Source of the DNA: an uncultured Sphingomonadaceae bacterium
GTDB lineage: Bacteria > Pseudomonadota > Alphaproteobacteria > Sphingomonadales > Sphingomonadaceae
Assembly: GCA_947497085.1 (NCBI GenBank)
Contig: CANMFE010000001.1
Location: 682,001-746,000 of the forward strand
Reading direction: 5' to 3'
Length of the DNA: 64,000 nucleotides
The notes below the pieces were generated by a model that did not search any database, was not told the origin of the DNA, and saw nothing but the letters and a program-made list of their open reading frames with translations. Below are positions 35,862-47,058 of this stretch, piece by piece; within the stretch, counting starts at the first letter, position 1, and every line of letters begins with the position of its first letter. The position numbers and the translations under genes were made by a program.

Positions 35862-37054
35862 GCGCTGTGTCCTTCAACTGTTTCTTTTGCAAGTGACGGG
35901 CTACCGCTAGCGCGCCTTTCGCGCCCGGCTCCGCCTATCCTGATCACGTCCGTAAGCGGCGCGCCGCCCATGCTTTCCACCAGATCGGCAAGGTCCCGCA
36001 CCGCATTGGGCAGGCCGCAATTCCATGCACCGCGCGCCGCATTGGCCAGCGTTTCGGGGTTGAGGGCCATCTTCTGTATCTGCTTGGCAAGCTCGGTCGC
36101 CGTAAAATTGGGTTGTTTGATCGCACGCGCCCCGCCCGCAGCCACCATCTCGCGGACATTGACGGTCTGGTGGTCATCCATTGCGCCAGGCAGCGGGATT
36201 AATATCGCGGGCCGCCCCGCGGCCGTCAGTTCGGCGATGGTCGACGCACCTGCACGGCCAATCACCAGATGCGACCAGCCCAGCTTATCCGGCAAATCCT
36301 CAATATAGGTGGCAAGCTGTGCCGGAATATTATGCTCCGCATATTTCGCGCGAACCGCTTCGATATCCTCGGCGCGGCATTGCTGCGTGACCTGCAGGCG
36401 CTGGCGCAGGTTGATCGGCAGCATGGCAAGACCATCCGGCACAACCTCCGACAGAATTTTCGCGCCTTGGCTACCGCCTGTAACCAAAACACGGAACACA
36501 CCGCCTTCAAGAAACGGCGGATAGTCCTCTCCGCGTAGCGCCAGCACTTCCTCACGCACGGGATTGCCGACGAGATGTGTTTTGGGCAGATATTTGGCAT
36601 CAAGCCGTTCGACATCCTGATAGGACGTGGCAATCGCATCCACCTTGCGCGCCATGAAGCGGTTCACCCGGCCCAGCACGGCATTCTGCTCATGAATCAC
36701 GGTCGGGATTTTTGCCTTTTGCGCCGCGAGCAGCGTTGGCAGGGCCGGATAACCGCCAAAACCCACGACGGCAGAGGGCTGGAAATTCTCGAACAGCTGC
36801 CCCGCCATCTTGCGGCCTGCCATAATACCGCGAAAACCGCGCAGCCATCCGATCAGGCCGCCCGTCATCCGGCTTTCGGGCAAAATATGCATTTGCCCTT
36901 TTTCAAAAATGCCGGGTATCCTGGCACCGCGATCATCTGTCATCAGCGCGACATGATGGCCACGCTGCATCAGCTCCGCCCCGAGTGCATAGGCCGGGAT
37001 CATATGCCCGCCGGTTCCGCCTGCCGCCAAAACAAAATGTTTTGTCACTGTCAT
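35858..37054 (-). CDS. murG: UDP-GlcNAc--lipid I N-acetylglucosaminyltransferase
   Basis: MurG converts lipid I to lipid II at the inner face of the membrane. The GT-B enzyme shows the N-terminal motif [16 protein letters not shown], the middle [14 protein letters not shown], and the C-terminal nucleotide-sugar motif [11 protein letters not shown] and [21 protein letters not shown]. The ATG at 37054 was chosen because it overlaps the ftsW stop (ATGA) and begins at the conserved core; a longer frame upstream lies inside ftsW. The C-terminal tail of about 20 residues after the core is poorly conserved. Confidence 0.97.
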   Translation of the reverse strand: MTVTKHFVLAAGGTGGHMIPAYALGAELMQRGHHVALMTDDRGARIPGIFEKGQMHILPESRMTGGLIGWLRGFRGIMAGRKMAGQLFENFQPSAVVGFGGYPALPTLLAAQKAKIPTVIHEQNAVLGRVNRFMARKVDAIATSYQDVERLDAKYLPKTHLVGNPVREEVLALRGEDYPPFLEGGVFRVLVTGGSQGAKILSEVVPDGLAMLPINLRQRLQVTQQCRAEDIEAVRAKYAEHNIPAQLATYIEDLPDKLGWSHLVIGRAGASTIAELTAAGRPAILIPLPGAMDDHQTVNVREMVAAGGARAIKQPNFTATELAKQIQKMALNPETLANAARGAWNCGLPNAVRDLADLVESMGGAPLTDVIRIGGAGRERRASGSPSLAKETVEGHSA

Positions 37055-38319
37055 TCTGGTTCCCCGCTCATTTGGCCGCCTTTCTGGCCGTTCATCTGAA
37101 ACCCGTCTTTCGCATAGGATGAACGGTTCAGATAGGGGTTTCGCCGCGTCAGCGCCAGCAACAATCCGGTGCCAAGGCACAAGGCAATGATCGATGAACC
37201 GCCATAGCTGATAAAGGGAAGTGTCATGCCCTTGGAAGGAAACAGTTGCAGGTTCACGGCCATGTTGATGATCGCCTGCCCACCCAGCTGCGTCGTCAGG
37301 CCCGTTACGGCCATAATCGTGAACACATCCTCTTCATCAAGCAGCCGCATCAGCACGCGCACAATGATAGCGAAGAACACAACTGCAATGGCAGCGCAGG
37401 CCAGCAAACCAAATTCCTCACCGATGACCGAGAAAATATAATCAGTGTGCGCCTCGGGCAGCTTGAACTTTTCCGTACCCATGCCCGGACCCTTGCCAAT
37501 AAAACCGCCGCTGGTCAGCGTGCGGTGCGCGAAAGCGACCTGGTCATATTCCCCGCCGCCAAATATCCATGTATTGATGCGCTGGGTCGCGACCGGGTAA
37601 AAGAAATAGGCCAGCACCAGCCCGCCAAGTCCGCCGGCAATAGACAGGCCGATAATCTGCGCCGACAGACCCGCCAGCAGGATCAGCACAAACCAGATAC
37701 CGCAGAATATGATGGTCGCGCCCAGATTGGGCTGCATCATCAGCAATATACCGATCGTACCTGTAAGGATTATGGAAAGGCCCACAACCGGCATGGTCGG
37801 GTCCTTCGCCTTCCAGGACAATATCCATGCTAGTGTCACCGCAAATACCGGTTTCAAAAATTCCGAAGGCTGAATGGTCAGGCCATAGCCGATCCAGCGC
37901 CGCGCGCCATTGACCGATGTCCCGATAAGCGGAACGAGCAGCAGCAGGAACAGGAAAACCGCGCACAATATGATCGCCAGACGCCGCGCCTGTGTCTTGG
38001 GCAGCATGGACACAAACAGCATGACCGGAATGCCCAGGATAAGCCATATAAGCTGTTTGTAGAAATAGAGGAGCGGATTGAGTGTGGTGGTCGCATCGGA
38101 CAGGCGCTGCGCCGTTGCCGGAGATGCCGCAGCCACCGCGATCAGGCCAATCGCCATCAGCACAAAAATAAAGGTCAGCAGTACACGGTCAAGTTCCCAG
38201 AACCAGACCGCAAGGTGCGACCGGTCCGAACGCCCCAAACGCCCCGACAGGTTAAGCTTGCGCTTATATTTCAGGACCGGGGATTCAGGGGCAATTGTAT
38301 GTTCGGGGGCACTGGCCAT
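37051..38319 (-). CDS. ftsW: Peptidoglycan glycosyltransferase / division protein FtsW
   Basis: A SEDS-family septal glycan polymerase that works with FtsI. The 422-residue protein has about ten membrane helices, the conserved periplasmic-loop and helix motifs RRWIGYGLTIQPSEFLKP and AHTDYIFSVIGEEFGLLA, and the C-terminal signature PFISYGGSSIIALC. The ATG overlaps the murD stop (TAATG) and the stop overlaps murG. Confidence 0.97.
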   Translation of the reverse strand: MASAPEHTIAPESPVLKYKRKLNLSGRLGRSDRSHLAVWFWELDRVLLTFIFVLMAIGLIAVAAASPATAQRLSDATTTLNPLLYFYKQLIWLILGIPVMLFVSMLPKTQARRLAIILCAVFLFLLLLVPLIGTSVNGARRWIGYGLTIQPSEFLKPVFAVTLAWILSWKAKDPTMPVVGLSIILTGTIGILLMMQPNLGATIIFCGIWFVLILLAGLSAQIIGLSIAGGLGGLVLAYFFYPVATQRINTWIFGGGEYDQVAFAHRTLTSGGFIGKGPGMGTEKFKLPEAHTDYIFSVIGEEFGLLACAAIAVVFFAIIVRVLMRLLDEEDVFTIMAVTGLTTQLGGQAIINMAVNLQLFPSKGMTLPFISYGGSSIIALCLGTGLLLALTRRNPYLNRSSYAKDGFQMNGQKGGQMSGEPE

Positions 38320-39701
38320 TATGCCGCCTCCCCGCTTACTGACCCATTTTCTGGCCCATTTGCTGGCCCATTTATCGATCCCGGCATATCACCATCTTCA
38401 TCCGGATTTATGAGCGCGTTCACTATCTGCCGAAAATGCTCGCCACGCGCTTCGAAATCGCGGAACTGGTCAAAGGATGCGCAAGCTGGGGACAGCATGA
38501 TGACATCGCCGGGTGAGGCATTTTCCAGTGCCTGGATAACCGCCGTGCACAGCATTTCGGATGCGTTTACCGCCACGCCTTTCCGGTCCAATAGCTTGGC
38601 ATAGGCCGGACCTGCCTCACCGATTGTATAGGCATGTTTGACATTGCCAAAATAGGACTCGCACTCATCAAGCCCTTCACCTTTGGGCAAGCCGCCGACA
38701 ATCCAGTGAATATTTGTATAGGCAGCAAGCGCAGGCGCAGTGGAAGCGGGGTTGGTCGCCTTGCTGTCATTGATGAATATTACACCCTCATGCTCGGCCA
38801 TACGCTCCATGCGGTGCGGCAGGCCGGCAAAGCTGCGCAGCGCTGGCCGCCATTTTTCCTCACCTATGCCCAGCGCCTCGACTGTCGCAATAGCGATCGC
38901 GGCATTTTCCGCATTATGCGGCCCCTGCAATGAAGGCCATTCGGTCTGTCCTGTCAGCTGATCCACATTGGCGGTGGTCGTTTTTGGCCCCGATTCACGC
39001 GAGGCAACATTTGCAGCAATATTACGTGTCGTATCATCGCCATTGCCAAATATCGCAGCATGCCCTGCTGACTGCATGGCAAACAGCCGTGCCTTGGCCG
39101 CCGCATAATCTGCAAACCCGTCATAGCGGTCGAGATGGTCAGGCGTTACGTTGAGCAATACCGCAACTTCACAATCCAGCGTCCGGGTAATATCAATCTG
39201 GTAACTGGAAAGCTCCAGCACATAGACGCCGCCATCGGCCAGCGGTTCCTGGCTCATGATCGGCAGGCCGATATTTCCGCCCATCAGCGACGGCACACCC
39301 GCTTCTTTCAGGATGTGATGGATAAGCGCAACCGTGGTCGATTTGCCATTCGTACCGGTAACGCCCACCACACGGTGCCATGGCTGGGCTGCGCGCGCCT
39401 GCGCAAACAGTTCAATATCGCCGATTAATGGCACACCGGATTCTTCGGCCTTTTGCGCTATGGGATGCGTATTGATCGGGACACCGGGCGATACGACAAT
39501 CCCATCATAACCGGTCAGGTCTGCAGTCAGGGGGTCCGCAATTTCTGCCTTGCCTGCGGCGGCTTCACGCGCTTCCTCCCGGTTGTCCCAGGCCATACAG
39601 TGCGCACCGCTTGCCACCAATGCATCAAGCGTCGCCATGCCCGAACGCGCCAGCCCCAGCAGGGCATATTTCTTATGGGCAAAGGCGAGGCTGGTAATCA
39701 T
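38319..39701 (-). CDS. murD: UDP-N-acetylmuramoylalanine--D-glutamate ligase
   Basis: MurD adds D-Glu to UDP-MurNAc-L-Ala. The 460-residue protein has the P-loop [16 protein letters not shown] near residue 117, [12 protein letters not shown] in the central domain, and the C-terminal [21 protein letters not shown] motif. The C-terminal extension is unusual in composition (repeats of NG, PAN and GPENG over about twenty residues), possibly a simple-sequence expansion. Both ends overlap neighbours. Confidence 0.98.
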   Translation of the reverse strand: MITSLAFAHKKYALLGLARSGMATLDALVASGAHCMAWDNREEAREAAAGKAEIADPLTADLTGYDGIVVSPGVPINTHPIAQKAEESGVPLIGDIELFAQARAAQPWHRVVGVTGTNGKSTTVALIHHILKEAGVPSLMGGNIGLPIMSQEPLADGGVYVLELSSYQIDITRTLDCEVAVLLNVTPDHLDRYDGFADYAAAKARLFAMQSAGHAAIFGNGDDTTRNIAANVASRESGPKTTTANVDQLTGQTEWPSLQGPHNAENAAIAIATVEALGIGEEKWRPALRSFAGLPHRMERMAEHEGVIFINDSKATNPASTAPALAAYTNIHWIVGGLPKGEGLDECESYFGNVKHAYTIGEAGPAYAKLLDRKGVAVNASEMLCTAVIQALENASPGDVIMLSPACASFDQFRDFEARGEHFRQIVNALINPDEDGDMPGSINGPANGPENGSVSGEAA

Positions 39702-40768
39702 CTGAGCTTCAGTGTCGCCAGTCCGGCCAGCGCCAGCACAAGTGAAATGATCCAGAAACGGATTACCACCGTGGATTCCGCCCAGCCCAGTTGTTCGAAA
39801 TGATGGTGGATGGGTGCCATTTTGAAAACACGCTTGCCCGTGCGCTTGAAATAGAAAACCTGGATAAAGACCGACACTGCCTCCAGTACGAACAGGCCGC
39901 CCACAATCGCCAGCACGATTTCATGATGCGATGCCACCGCAATGACGCCTAACGCCCCGCCCAGTGCCAGGCTGCCGGTATCCCCCATGAAAATCGCGGC
40001 AGGCGGCGCGTTGAACCATAGAAACGCAAGACATGCGCCAATGACGGCGGCGCAGAATATCGCCATCTGCCCCGCGCCTTCGACATAGGGAATGCCCAGA
40101 TATTCGGAGAAATCCTCACGTCCGACAAGATAGACAATCGCCATGAAAGTGCCGGTCGCGATCACTACCGGCATGGTGGCAAGGCCGTCCAGACCATCGG
40201 TCAGGTTGACGGCATTGCCCGCACCCACAATCACAAACGCGGCAAAGGGTATGTAGAAATAACCAAGGTCGATCGAGATATCGTTGAAAAATGGCACATA
40301 GAGCATGGTGCCCGTCTGCCGCAGAATGAACCAGCTCGCCAAACCGGCAATGGTAAATTCCAGCAATAGCCGGGTGCGGCCCGACACGCCTTTATGGCTG
40401 TTTTTCGTGACCTTGTCATAATCATCCATAAAACCGATCAGGCCAAACCCGAAAGTCACCGCAAGGCATGCCCAGACGAATATGCTGGTCAGATCCATCC
40501 ACAAAAGGACAGAAATGAATAAAGATGTCAGTATCATAAGGCCGCCCATGGTCGGCGTACCCACTTTGGCGAGGTGCGTCTGCGGACCATCTTCGCGGAT
40601 CGGCTGCCCCTTGCCCTGACGCACGCGCAGCATGGATATAAAACGTGGGCCGATAAACAGGCCGATAAGGAGCGCAGTGAAAATCGCCGCACCGGAACGG
40701 AAGCTCAGATAGCGAACAAGGTTGAATATCCCTTCAAATTCCATCCATTCGCCAAGCCAATAGAGCAT
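39698..40768 (-). CDS. mraY: Phospho-N-acetylmuramoyl-pentapeptide transferase
   Basis: MraY transfers phospho-MurNAc-pentapeptide to undecaprenyl phosphate to form lipid I. The 356-residue membrane protein has ten hydrophobic helices, the Asp-Asp motif [29 protein letters not shown], the [12 protein letters not shown] loop and the HHHFEQLGW motif with its three histidines. It overlaps murD and starts 13 bases after murF. Confidence 0.99.
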   Translation of the reverse strand: MLYWLGEWMEFEGIFNLVRYLSFRSGAAIFTALLIGLFIGPRFISMLRVRQGKGQPIREDGPQTHLAKVGTPTMGGLMILTSLFISVLLWMDLTSIFVWACLAVTFGFGLIGFMDDYDKVTKNSHKGVSGRTRLLLEFTIAGLASWFILRQTGTMLYVPFFNDISIDLGYFYIPFAAFVIVGAGNAVNLTDGLDGLATMPVVIATGTFMAIVYLVGREDFSEYLGIPYVEGAGQMAIFCAAVIGACLAFLWFNAPPAAIFMGDTGSLALGGALGVIAVASHHEIVLAIVGGLFVLEAVSVFIQVFYFKRTGKRVFKMAPIHHHFEQLGWAESTVVIRFWIISLVLALAGLATLKLR

Positions 40769-40781
40769 ATCTTTCCCAATC

Positions 40782-42179
40782 CTATCCCGCGCGCTTCAGG
40801 CCCGCATCTGTCAGCGAACCAACCACTGCTGCCAAACCCATGGCATTTGATCCTTTGACCAGCAATGCATCCCCGGCGCATAATTGAGTTTTCAACAGCT
40901 TTTCTGCCTCCAACGCGTCCGCGACATGCACGGCCTTGGTCGCATGATCCGGGTCTGCGGCAATCGTATCCGCCAGGATTTTCATTTCATCACCAACCAG
41001 AATGGCAAGATCGACCTGCGCCGCACGCAGCGGCGCGGCGAGTTCGGCATGATAGGTGTCGCTGGCCGCGCCCAGTTCTTTCATTGCGCCCAGCAGTACA
41101 ATCCGCCGGTCAGCAGCTTCCGCCCCCAGTGCGGCGATGGTCACGCCCATGGAAGCAGGGTTGGCATTATAGCTTTCATCGATCAAAAGCGCCGTCCCGC
41201 CTTCAAGCATGATTTTATGCCGCGCGCCGCGCCCGGCCATACCGGGAAGCTCGGCAAGGGCAAGGCCTGCCGCTGCCATATCGCCACCCGCCGACTGCAC
41301 CGCCGCCAGAACGGCCAGTGAATTGAGAACCCAGTGTTCGCCCGCCTCTGCAACCGTGTAGCAAAGGTTCGCATCGCGGATTTTTGCGGTGACCAGCGTG
41401 CCGCCGCCAATGGCCGGCACCATGTCTATGGCGCGCACGTCCGCATCGGAATGCAGGCCAAAGGTGACAACTTCACCAGCATGTTTTTCCGCCGCCTTGC
41501 GCAAGCGTGCATAGTGCGGATTGTCGTGCGGGATAATGGCCGTGCCGCCCCTTTCAAGTCCTTCAAAAATCTCTGCCTTGGCATCGGCGATTTCCTCTTC
41601 GCCCGAAAAATGGCCGATATGTGCGGGGGCAATGGTCGTGACTATCGCAACATGCGGCCGCACCAGCTGCGTCAGCTGTGACAGTTCGCCCTTATGGTTC
41701 ATGCCCATTTCGAAAATGCCGAATTTGGTGTCAGCCGGCATGCGCGACAGGCTGAGCGGAACGCCGACATGGTTGTTATAGCTTTTGACGGAACGATGCG
41801 CCTTGCCATGCGAGGATCGATTGAGCGCGGCAAACAGGGCTTCTTTCGTGCCCGTTTTCCCAGCAGAACCCGTCACGCCTATGATTTTGGCAGCGACACG
41901 CGCACGCGCAGCCTTGGCCAGATCGTCCAGCGCCCGTGTGCTGTCGGCCACGCGGATATGCGGATGCGCGCATTCCTGCTCGCTCACTGCACCGTTCGCG
42001 CCATTATCAAACGCCTTGTCCAGATAGAGATGCCCGTCACTCTGCTCGCCTTTCAGCGCAAAAAACAGATCGCCTTCGCTCACTTCGCGCGAGTCAAATT
42101 CCACCCCGGTAACGTCAAAATCCATATTGGCCTTTCCATTTACAGCCTTTTCAATGTCAGATGATTTCCACAATGACAT
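40782..42179 (-). CDS. murF: UDP-MurNAc-tripeptide--D-alanyl-D-alanine ligase
   Basis: MurF adds D-Ala-D-Ala to the tripeptide precursor. The 465-residue Mur ligase has the P-loop [16 protein letters not shown] near residue 107, [14 protein letters not shown], and the C-terminal LLGAMKELG. The middle Gly-Ser-Ala-Gly-Lys form is normal for MurF. Its ATG overlaps, as TAATG, the stop of a previously unannotated 55-residue gene that separates it from murE. Confidence 0.98.
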   Translation of the reverse strand: MSLWKSSDIEKAVNGKANMDFDVTGVEFDSREVSEGDLFFALKGEQSDGHLYLDKAFDNGANGAVSEQECAHPHIRVADSTRALDDLAKAARARVAAKIIGVTGSAGKTGTKEALFAALNRSSHGKAHRSVKSYNNHVGVPLSLSRMPADTKFGIFEMGMNHKGELSQLTQLVRPHVAIVTTIAPAHIGHFSGEEEIADAKAEIFEGLERGGTAIIPHDNPHYARLRKAAEKHAGEVVTFGLHSDADVRAIDMVPAIGGGTLVTAKIRDANLCYTVAEAGEHWVLNSLAVLAAVQSAGGDMAAAGLALAELPGMAGRGARHKIMLEGGTALLIDESYNANPASMGVTIAALGAEAADRRIVLLGAMKELGAASDTYHAELAAPLRAAQVDLAILVGDEMKILADTIAADPDHATKAVHVADALEAEKLLKTQLCAGDALLVKGSNAMGLAAVVGSLTDAGLKRAG

Positions 42180-42346
42180 TACGCATCACCCCGGCTGTCA
42201 TGGGAGCCCGCATCGGATTGAAGGCGCGTAAAAATACTGCGCATGGGCGACATGATAACGCCCAGCATGCTGACCGAACGGCGCACGCGCCCTTTCCTGA
42301 TTTCCGATCCCTTGGGGTAGGAGGCGTAAAAATTATATTCCATCAT
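42179..42346 (-). CDS. Small 55-residue protein between murE and murF
   Basis: A short gene fitted exactly between two dcw genes. Its first ATG (of a double ATG) overlaps the murE stop as ATGA, and its TAA overlaps the murF ATG as TAATG. The product is basic: MMEYNFYASYPKGSEIRKGR, then VRRSVSMLGVIMSPMRSIF, ending in a Ser/Asp-rich tail. A short moderately hydrophobic, amphipathic segment (about residues 24-40) could lie on the membrane. I recognise no family. The exact coupling on both sides and the absence of any wasted base argue that it is translated. Confidence 0.6.
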   Translation of the reverse strand: MMEYNFYASYPKGSEIRKGRVRRSVSMLGVIMSPMRSIFTRLQSDAGSHDSRGDA

Positions 42347-43770
42347 GCTGCACACTCCCGCGCTACTTCCACATCATCAAACGGGAGCACACGGTCTCCC
42401 ACAATCTGTCCCTGCTCATGCCCCTTGCCTGCCAGCAAAATGATATCGTCGCCTTCCGCCAGCGTGATGGCATGCGCAATCGCTGTACGGCGATCGGCAA
42501 CTTCCTCTCCATTTGTGACAGCCGCCATGATTTCGGCACGAATGGCCGCCGGATCCTCGCTGCGCGGATTATCATCGGTGACAATCACCACGTCGGACAT
42601 TTCGCTCGCAATCTTGCCCATTTCCGGCCGCTTGCCAGTATCACGGTCACCGCCGGCGCCAAATAATGTGATAAGCCGCCCTTTCACGTGCGGACGCAGC
42701 GCCTCAATGGCGGATTTGAGCGCATCGGGCGTATGCGCATAATCAACGTAAACAGGCGCGCCCGATTTGCAGATAACCGCTCGTTCAAGCCGCCCGCGTA
42801 CCGGCTGCAAACGGCCGACATGGTCGAAAACCTCATCTGCCTTGCCGCCCGTCGCCAGTGCCAGCCCTGCCGAAGTCAGTGCATTGGCAGCCTGATAGGC
42901 ACCGATAAGCGGCAATGTGATGCGCCGTGTCTGCCCTTCATGCTCAACCATCAGAACCTGGCCAAGCTGCGTTGGCGTACGTGACAGCAGGCGGATATCA
43001 TCGCCCTTTTCACCCACGGTAAAGAGATTCAGTGCGCGGTTTTTTACAATTTCGATAACCTTGTCCGACCAGGCATCATCGGTCCAGATGACCGCACTGC
43101 CATTATCCTCGACCACCTCGTGAAACAGCCGCATTTTTGCATCGAAATAACTGTCCATATCACCATGATAATCCAGATGATCACGGCTCAGGTTTGTAAA
43201 ACCGGCAGCATGTACCGGCAGGCCTTCAGTGCGATATTGCGACAGGCCGTGGCTTGACGCTTCAAATATCGCATGGGTCACACCTTCACGTGCCAGACCG
43301 GTCATGTTCGACAGGAAAGTGACTATGTCAGGCGTGGTCAGGCCGGTGTAATTCTGATCTTTGGACGTGGTGATGCCCAATGTGCCGATGGATGCCGCCA
43401 CGTTGCCATCCATGTGCCAGAGCTGCCGTGTCATTTCTGCGCAGCTTGTCTTGCCATTCGTGCCCGTAACAGCTGCCGTAACTTTCGGAACTGGCGTGAA
43501 GAAACGCGCGGCCAACTTTGCAAACGTACGGCGCGGTTCATCCGAAGCAATATGCACTGCGCCTTCTACAGTGGCTTCCGGCCGTGCGATAATGGCAATC
43601 GCGCCGCTCGCCACAGCCGCCTCAATAAAATCTTCACCGTTGAATTTTGCGCCCTGAAACGCCCCGAATACGGTACCGGGTGCAACTTTCCTGTGGTCAA
43701 TGGCAAAGCCGGTGACAATGCGTTCCGCATCATCCCCAATGGCCAGCGATGACAGGCTCGACAGTTTCAT
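42343..43770 (-). CDS. murE: UDP-MurNAc-L-Ala-D-Glu--meso-diaminopimelate ligase
   Basis: MurE adds meso-diaminopimelate. The P-loop GTNGKTSCAEM is near residue 103, and the substrate-binding DNPRSEDP motif in the C-terminal domain is the signature of m-DAP (not lysine) specificity, so the wall is Gram-negative type. Also present are YVDYAHTPDAL and GAGGDRDTGKRPEMG. The ATG at 43770 overlaps the ftsI stop as TGATG; an earlier in-frame ATG lies inside ftsI. Confidence 0.98.
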   Translation of the reverse strand: MKLSSLSSLAIGDDAERIVTGFAIDHRKVAPGTVFGAFQGAKFNGEDFIEAAVASGAIAIIARPEATVEGAVHIASDEPRRTFAKLAARFFTPVPKVTAAVTGTNGKTSCAEMTRQLWHMDGNVAASIGTLGITTSKDQNYTGLTTPDIVTFLSNMTGLAREGVTHAIFEASSHGLSQYRTEGLPVHAAGFTNLSRDHLDYHGDMDSYFDAKMRLFHEVVEDNGSAVIWTDDAWSDKVIEIVKNRALNLFTVGEKGDDIRLLSRTPTQLGQVLMVEHEGQTRRITLPLIGAYQAANALTSAGLALATGGKADEVFDHVGRLQPVRGRLERAVICKSGAPVYVDYAHTPDALKSAIEALRPHVKGRLITLFGAGGDRDTGKRPEMGKIASEMSDVVIVTDDNPRSEDPAAIRAEIMAAVTNGEEVADRRTAIAHAITLAEGDDIILLAGKGHEQGQIVGDRVLPFDDVEVARECAA

Positions 43771-45464
43771 CAGCTTTCCACCTTTGGCCGCCACAGCAGC
43801 GGGGTAAGTTCGGACACATCAACATCACGGCTTTCATCAGGCACCACGCCCAGCATCGGGCCGATACGCGGTACAAGGCGCTTTACAACCGGCGCGGCTG
43901 TCCAACCCGCTGTACGCTGGCCAAATGTCTCGGCAATGCCTTTGGGCTCATCGAGCATGGTGATGACGACATATTTGGGATCATCCATCGGAAACGCCGC
44001 TGCGAAAGTCGATACCAGCGAACTTTTGCTGTAACCGCCGCCTTTGGGCTTTTCTGCAGAACCGGTTTTGCCGCCAATGCGGAAACCCGGTGCATCTGCC
44101 TTGCGGCCCGTACCGTCCGACACAATCATGCGCAGCAGCTGCCGCATGCGCGCGCTGGTCGATGCCTTGAACACACGGCGACCCGGATCAGCCTGATCGG
44201 GGGCTACTTTTTCCAGAGTGGCAGGACGCCAGATACCGCCATTGACCAGCGCCGCATACGCGCTCGCCAGGTGCATCGGCGTCACTGCGATGCCATGACC
44301 ATAGGACACCGTCATGTTTGTGACCCGGCCCCAGCTTTGCGGCCAGAGCGGGCGCCCAGCCTCCACCAGCTCGATTTCCGGACGGGCATCAAAATCCAGC
44401 TTGCGGAACATTTCTTCCATCCGTTCCTTGCCAAGATTATCAGCAAGGCGCGCGGTCACGATGTTCGAGCTGTGCACAAGCGCTTCGGGTACATTGAGAT
44501 AGCGGCCTTGCGCGTGGTCGTCCTTGATCCGGAAACGGCCAACCTTGAGCGGCTCGGTCGCATTATACCGTGTGGCAAGATTGGTCACCGTTCCGGCGTC
44601 CAGCGCGGCCGCCACGGTTAGTGGCTTGAATGTCGAGCCAAGCTCATACACGCTGTAGGTCACGTCATTCACCTGATGGCGCAGCGCGCTCGCATCAATC
44701 TTGTTAGGGTTGAATTCTGGCAGCGAGGCCATTGCAAGCACTTCACCCGTATGCACATCCAGCACAACACCGGTCGCGCCGCGTGCCGAATGTTTTTTCA
44801 TGGTTGCGCCCAGCTCGCTTTCCAGCGCCGCCTGGACACGCACATCTATGGAAAGCACGGCAGGTTCCGCCAGCCTGGCGGGGTCTGTCAGGCGTTTTTC
44901 CAACGCCTTTTCCATACCCATCACCCCGTGTCGGTCCGCATCAACATAGCCCAGCACATGTGCGGCCAGGCCATGCTGCGGATAGAAGCGTTCATCTTCA
45001 CGCGGGAATTCAAAACCGACTTCGCCCAGCGCATGCACCTTATTGGCATCTTCCGGCACAAGGCGGCGGCGCAGATAGCTGGGCCGATCCTTGTTCATTG
45101 CCTTCAGAAAAGTTGAAGCGGGCGTATCAGGGAAAATTCCGGCCAGCTGCACAGCCAGCTTATTCTTGTCCCCCAGTATTTTTTCGGGAATGACGCGCAA
45201 CGCGCGCATTTTCATATTGCGCGCCAACGGAACACCGTTACGGTCCACAAGATCGGCCCGCACCGGAATGACATCGGTGGAAACCAGATTGCGCTGCACC
45301 TGCCCTTCGAATGCGCCATAATAGAACAGCCGCAACAGCAACGTAGTTATCGCCAAGGTGAAAAGGCCCAAAACGACAATCAGCCGCACCTGCGCGACCA
45401 ATGTAACTTTCTGTTTTATGTTGGCAAGGCGGGGACGTCCGCCACTCCCGACCAGCGCTGTCAT
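43770..45464 (-). CDS. ftsI: Penicillin-binding protein 3 (FtsI), septal transpeptidase
   Basis: The 564-residue division-specific class B PBP. One membrane helix is at about residues 27-47, the pedestal domain follows, and the transpeptidase has SxxK as STFK near residue 275, SSN (HSSNIV) near 330, and KTGSAEK near 465. It crosslinks septal peptidoglycan made by FtsW. The start overlaps the ftsL stop (ATGA). Confidence 0.97.
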   Translation of the reverse strand: MTALVGSGGRPRLANIKQKVTLVAQVRLIVVLGLFTLAITTLLLRLFYYGAFEGQVQRNLVSTDVIPVRADLVDRNGVPLARNMKMRALRVIPEKILGDKNKLAVQLAGIFPDTPASTFLKAMNKDRPSYLRRRLVPEDANKVHALGEVGFEFPREDERFYPQHGLAAHVLGYVDADRHGVMGMEKALEKRLTDPARLAEPAVLSIDVRVQAALESELGATMKKHSARGATGVVLDVHTGEVLAMASLPEFNPNKIDASALRHQVNDVTYSVYELGSTFKPLTVAAALDAGTVTNLATRYNATEPLKVGRFRIKDDHAQGRYLNVPEALVHSSNIVTARLADNLGKERMEEMFRKLDFDARPEIELVEAGRPLWPQSWGRVTNMTVSYGHGIAVTPMHLASAYAALVNGGIWRPATLEKVAPDQADPGRRVFKASTSARMRQLLRMIVSDGTGRKADAPGFRIGGKTGSAEKPKGGGYSKSSLVSTFAAAFPMDDPKYVVITMLDEPKGIAETFGQRTAGWTAAPVVKRLVPRIGPMLGVVPDESRDVDVSELTPLLWRPKVES

Positions 45465-46078
45465 TCACCGGTCTCCTTTTCAGGAGGAGAAGGTTTTTGC
45501 GTCAACAGGTTGATATCCATTTTCGCGGCGAACTGCTCGCGCCGCTGCACCGCCTTTTGCGCTTCGGTAAGCGGTTCGGCTTTTGGCGCTTCGGCCTGAA
45601 TGACCTCAGCCAGATCCCTGCCCACCACATCATCCGTATCTGATGCGGCGGGCGTATCGGCCACAACCGGTGCAGAATCGATATCCACACCGTCCCCGAA
45701 AGGAGAGCCGATAATGCCCGCGGGGCTGACGCCATCAAGCGTCAGCGATGCGACCCGGACGGGCTTTTTGATATTCTCATGTCCCCGCCCCAGATTGGCG
45801 AGCGAACGCTCGCCATCCAGATATTGCGCCGCTGTGGGCGCGACATAGCCATAATCCAGCATGTTCCATTGTTCGAGCTGCTGCATACTGGCGCGAGTGG
45901 CGAATTCGGTTTCAAGATAGCGCATTTCCTTTTTCACACGCACTATCTCACGCTCGGTCTGGCGCAGGTCGCTGCGCAGCGCGCCCACGCTGAGCGAAAG
46001 CGGGTAAAGCGAAATGAGCACAATGGCGACCAGCGCGATCCAGCCAAGGTTTTTCAGGCGTTTCACTGCAAGTATCAT
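45461..46078 (-). CDS. ftsL: FtsL-like division protein with long C-terminal tail
   Basis: The position between rsmH and ftsI, a single membrane helix (about residues 11-30) and a coiled coil ([30 protein letters not shown]) identify FtsL. The motif [20 protein letters not shown] is like the alphaproteobacterial form. At 205 residues it is much longer than E. coli FtsL (121): the last 90 residues form a Glu/Ala/Pro-rich periplasmic tail. Overlaps both neighbours by four bases. Confidence 0.85.
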   Translation of the reverse strand: MILAVKRLKNLGWIALVAIVLISLYPLSLSVGALRSDLRQTEREIVRVKKEMRYLETEFATRASMQQLEQWNMLDYGYVAPTAAQYLDGERSLANLGRGHENIKKPVRVASLTLDGVSPAGIIGSPFGDGVDIDSAPVVADTPAASDTDDVVGRDLAEVIQAEAPKAEPLTEAQKAVQRREQFAAKMDINLLTQKPSPPEKETGE

Positions 46079-47058
46079 GCTGCCATCCTTTCATTGCCAC
46101 TTGGCTGCCCATCCCACGGCGCAGCGTCACTGCGCACTGCCCAACGCAAGGTTGCGGAACGCGCACGGGGGTTGCGCGCGCATTCGTCCTTGCCGGCGCG
46201 AATGGCCTTGGAAGGTTTGTTAAATGTCGCTGCAGGGCCAGTATCCGCCACAACCGGCATATGCCGCGACTGATTGCCGGTAGAGCCGCTGCGCATGCGC
46301 AGGAAGCGTTTGACGATACGGTCTTCAAGACTGTGAAAACTCACCACAACCAACCGGCCGCCCGGCCGCAGCATACGCTCCGCCGCCTCCAGCGCCTGCT
46401 TCAGTTCGTTCAGTTCCTGATTGATATGGATACGAATAGCCTGAAATGTGCGCGTCGCAGGATCCTTGGGTGCACCGGGGCGATGCCCCAAGGCCTTGCG
46501 CACTACATTTGCAAGCTCAGCTGTACGGCTAAGCGGACGCGCAGCAACAATGGCCCTGGCCACGCGCCGTGATTTACGCTCTTCACCATAAAGATAGATA
46601 ATGTCGGCAATTTCACTTTCATCGGCTTCATTCACGAAATCCGCCGCACTCATGCCGTCCTGCGCCATACGCATATCGAGCGGGCCATCAGACTGGAAAG
46701 AAAAGCCGCGCTCCGCCTGATCAAGCTGCATGGATGATACACCGATATCAAATACGATGCCATCGACCTGCTCCACGCCCGCTTCCTCAAGCACAGTATC
46801 AAGGCAGGCAAACCGGTGCGGGTGGAGCACCAGTTTGCCGTCTCGTGATGCGGCGAGTGCCGCGCCGTTCGTTATCGCATCGGGGTCACGGTCAAACGCG
46901 TGCACCAATGCGCCATTGTCCAGCATGGCCCGCGTATAACCGCCCGCACCGAAAGTCGCGTCGACATGACATTCGCCAGGGGTGATGGCGAGAGCATCAA
47001 GCACTTCTTCAAGCAATACGGGAATATGCGGGGCATCTGTTTTGGGCGTGTACGTCAT
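46075..47058 (-). CDS. rsmH: 16S rRNA (cytosine(1402)-N4)-methyltransferase
   Basis: RsmH methylates C1402 of 16S rRNA using SAM. The 327-residue protein has the SAM motif [33 protein letters not shown] and the motif [15 protein letters not shown] that is diagnostic for the family. Its ATG overlaps the mraZ stop (ATGA), the usual head of the dcw operon. Confidence 0.98.
   Translation of the reverse strand: MTYTPKTDAPHIPVLLEEVLDALAITPGECHVDATFGAGGYTRAMLDNGALVHAFDRDPDAITNGAALAASRDGKLVLHPHRFACLDTVLEEAGVEQVDGIVFDIGVSSMQLDQAERGFSFQSDGPLDMRMAQDGMSAADFVNEADESEIADIIYLYGEERKSRRVARAIVAARPLSRTAELANVVRKALGHRPGAPKDPATRTFQAIRIHINQELNELKQALEAAERMLRPGGRLVVVSFHSLEDRIVKRFLRMRSGSTGNQSRHMPVVADTGPAATFNKPSKAIRAGKDECARNPRARSATLRWAVRSDAAPWDGQPSGNERMAA

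Noticed and set aside
34647..36308. 553-residue plus-strand open frame opposite murC and murG
   Set aside because: Antisense to two certain Mur genes; no family pattern.
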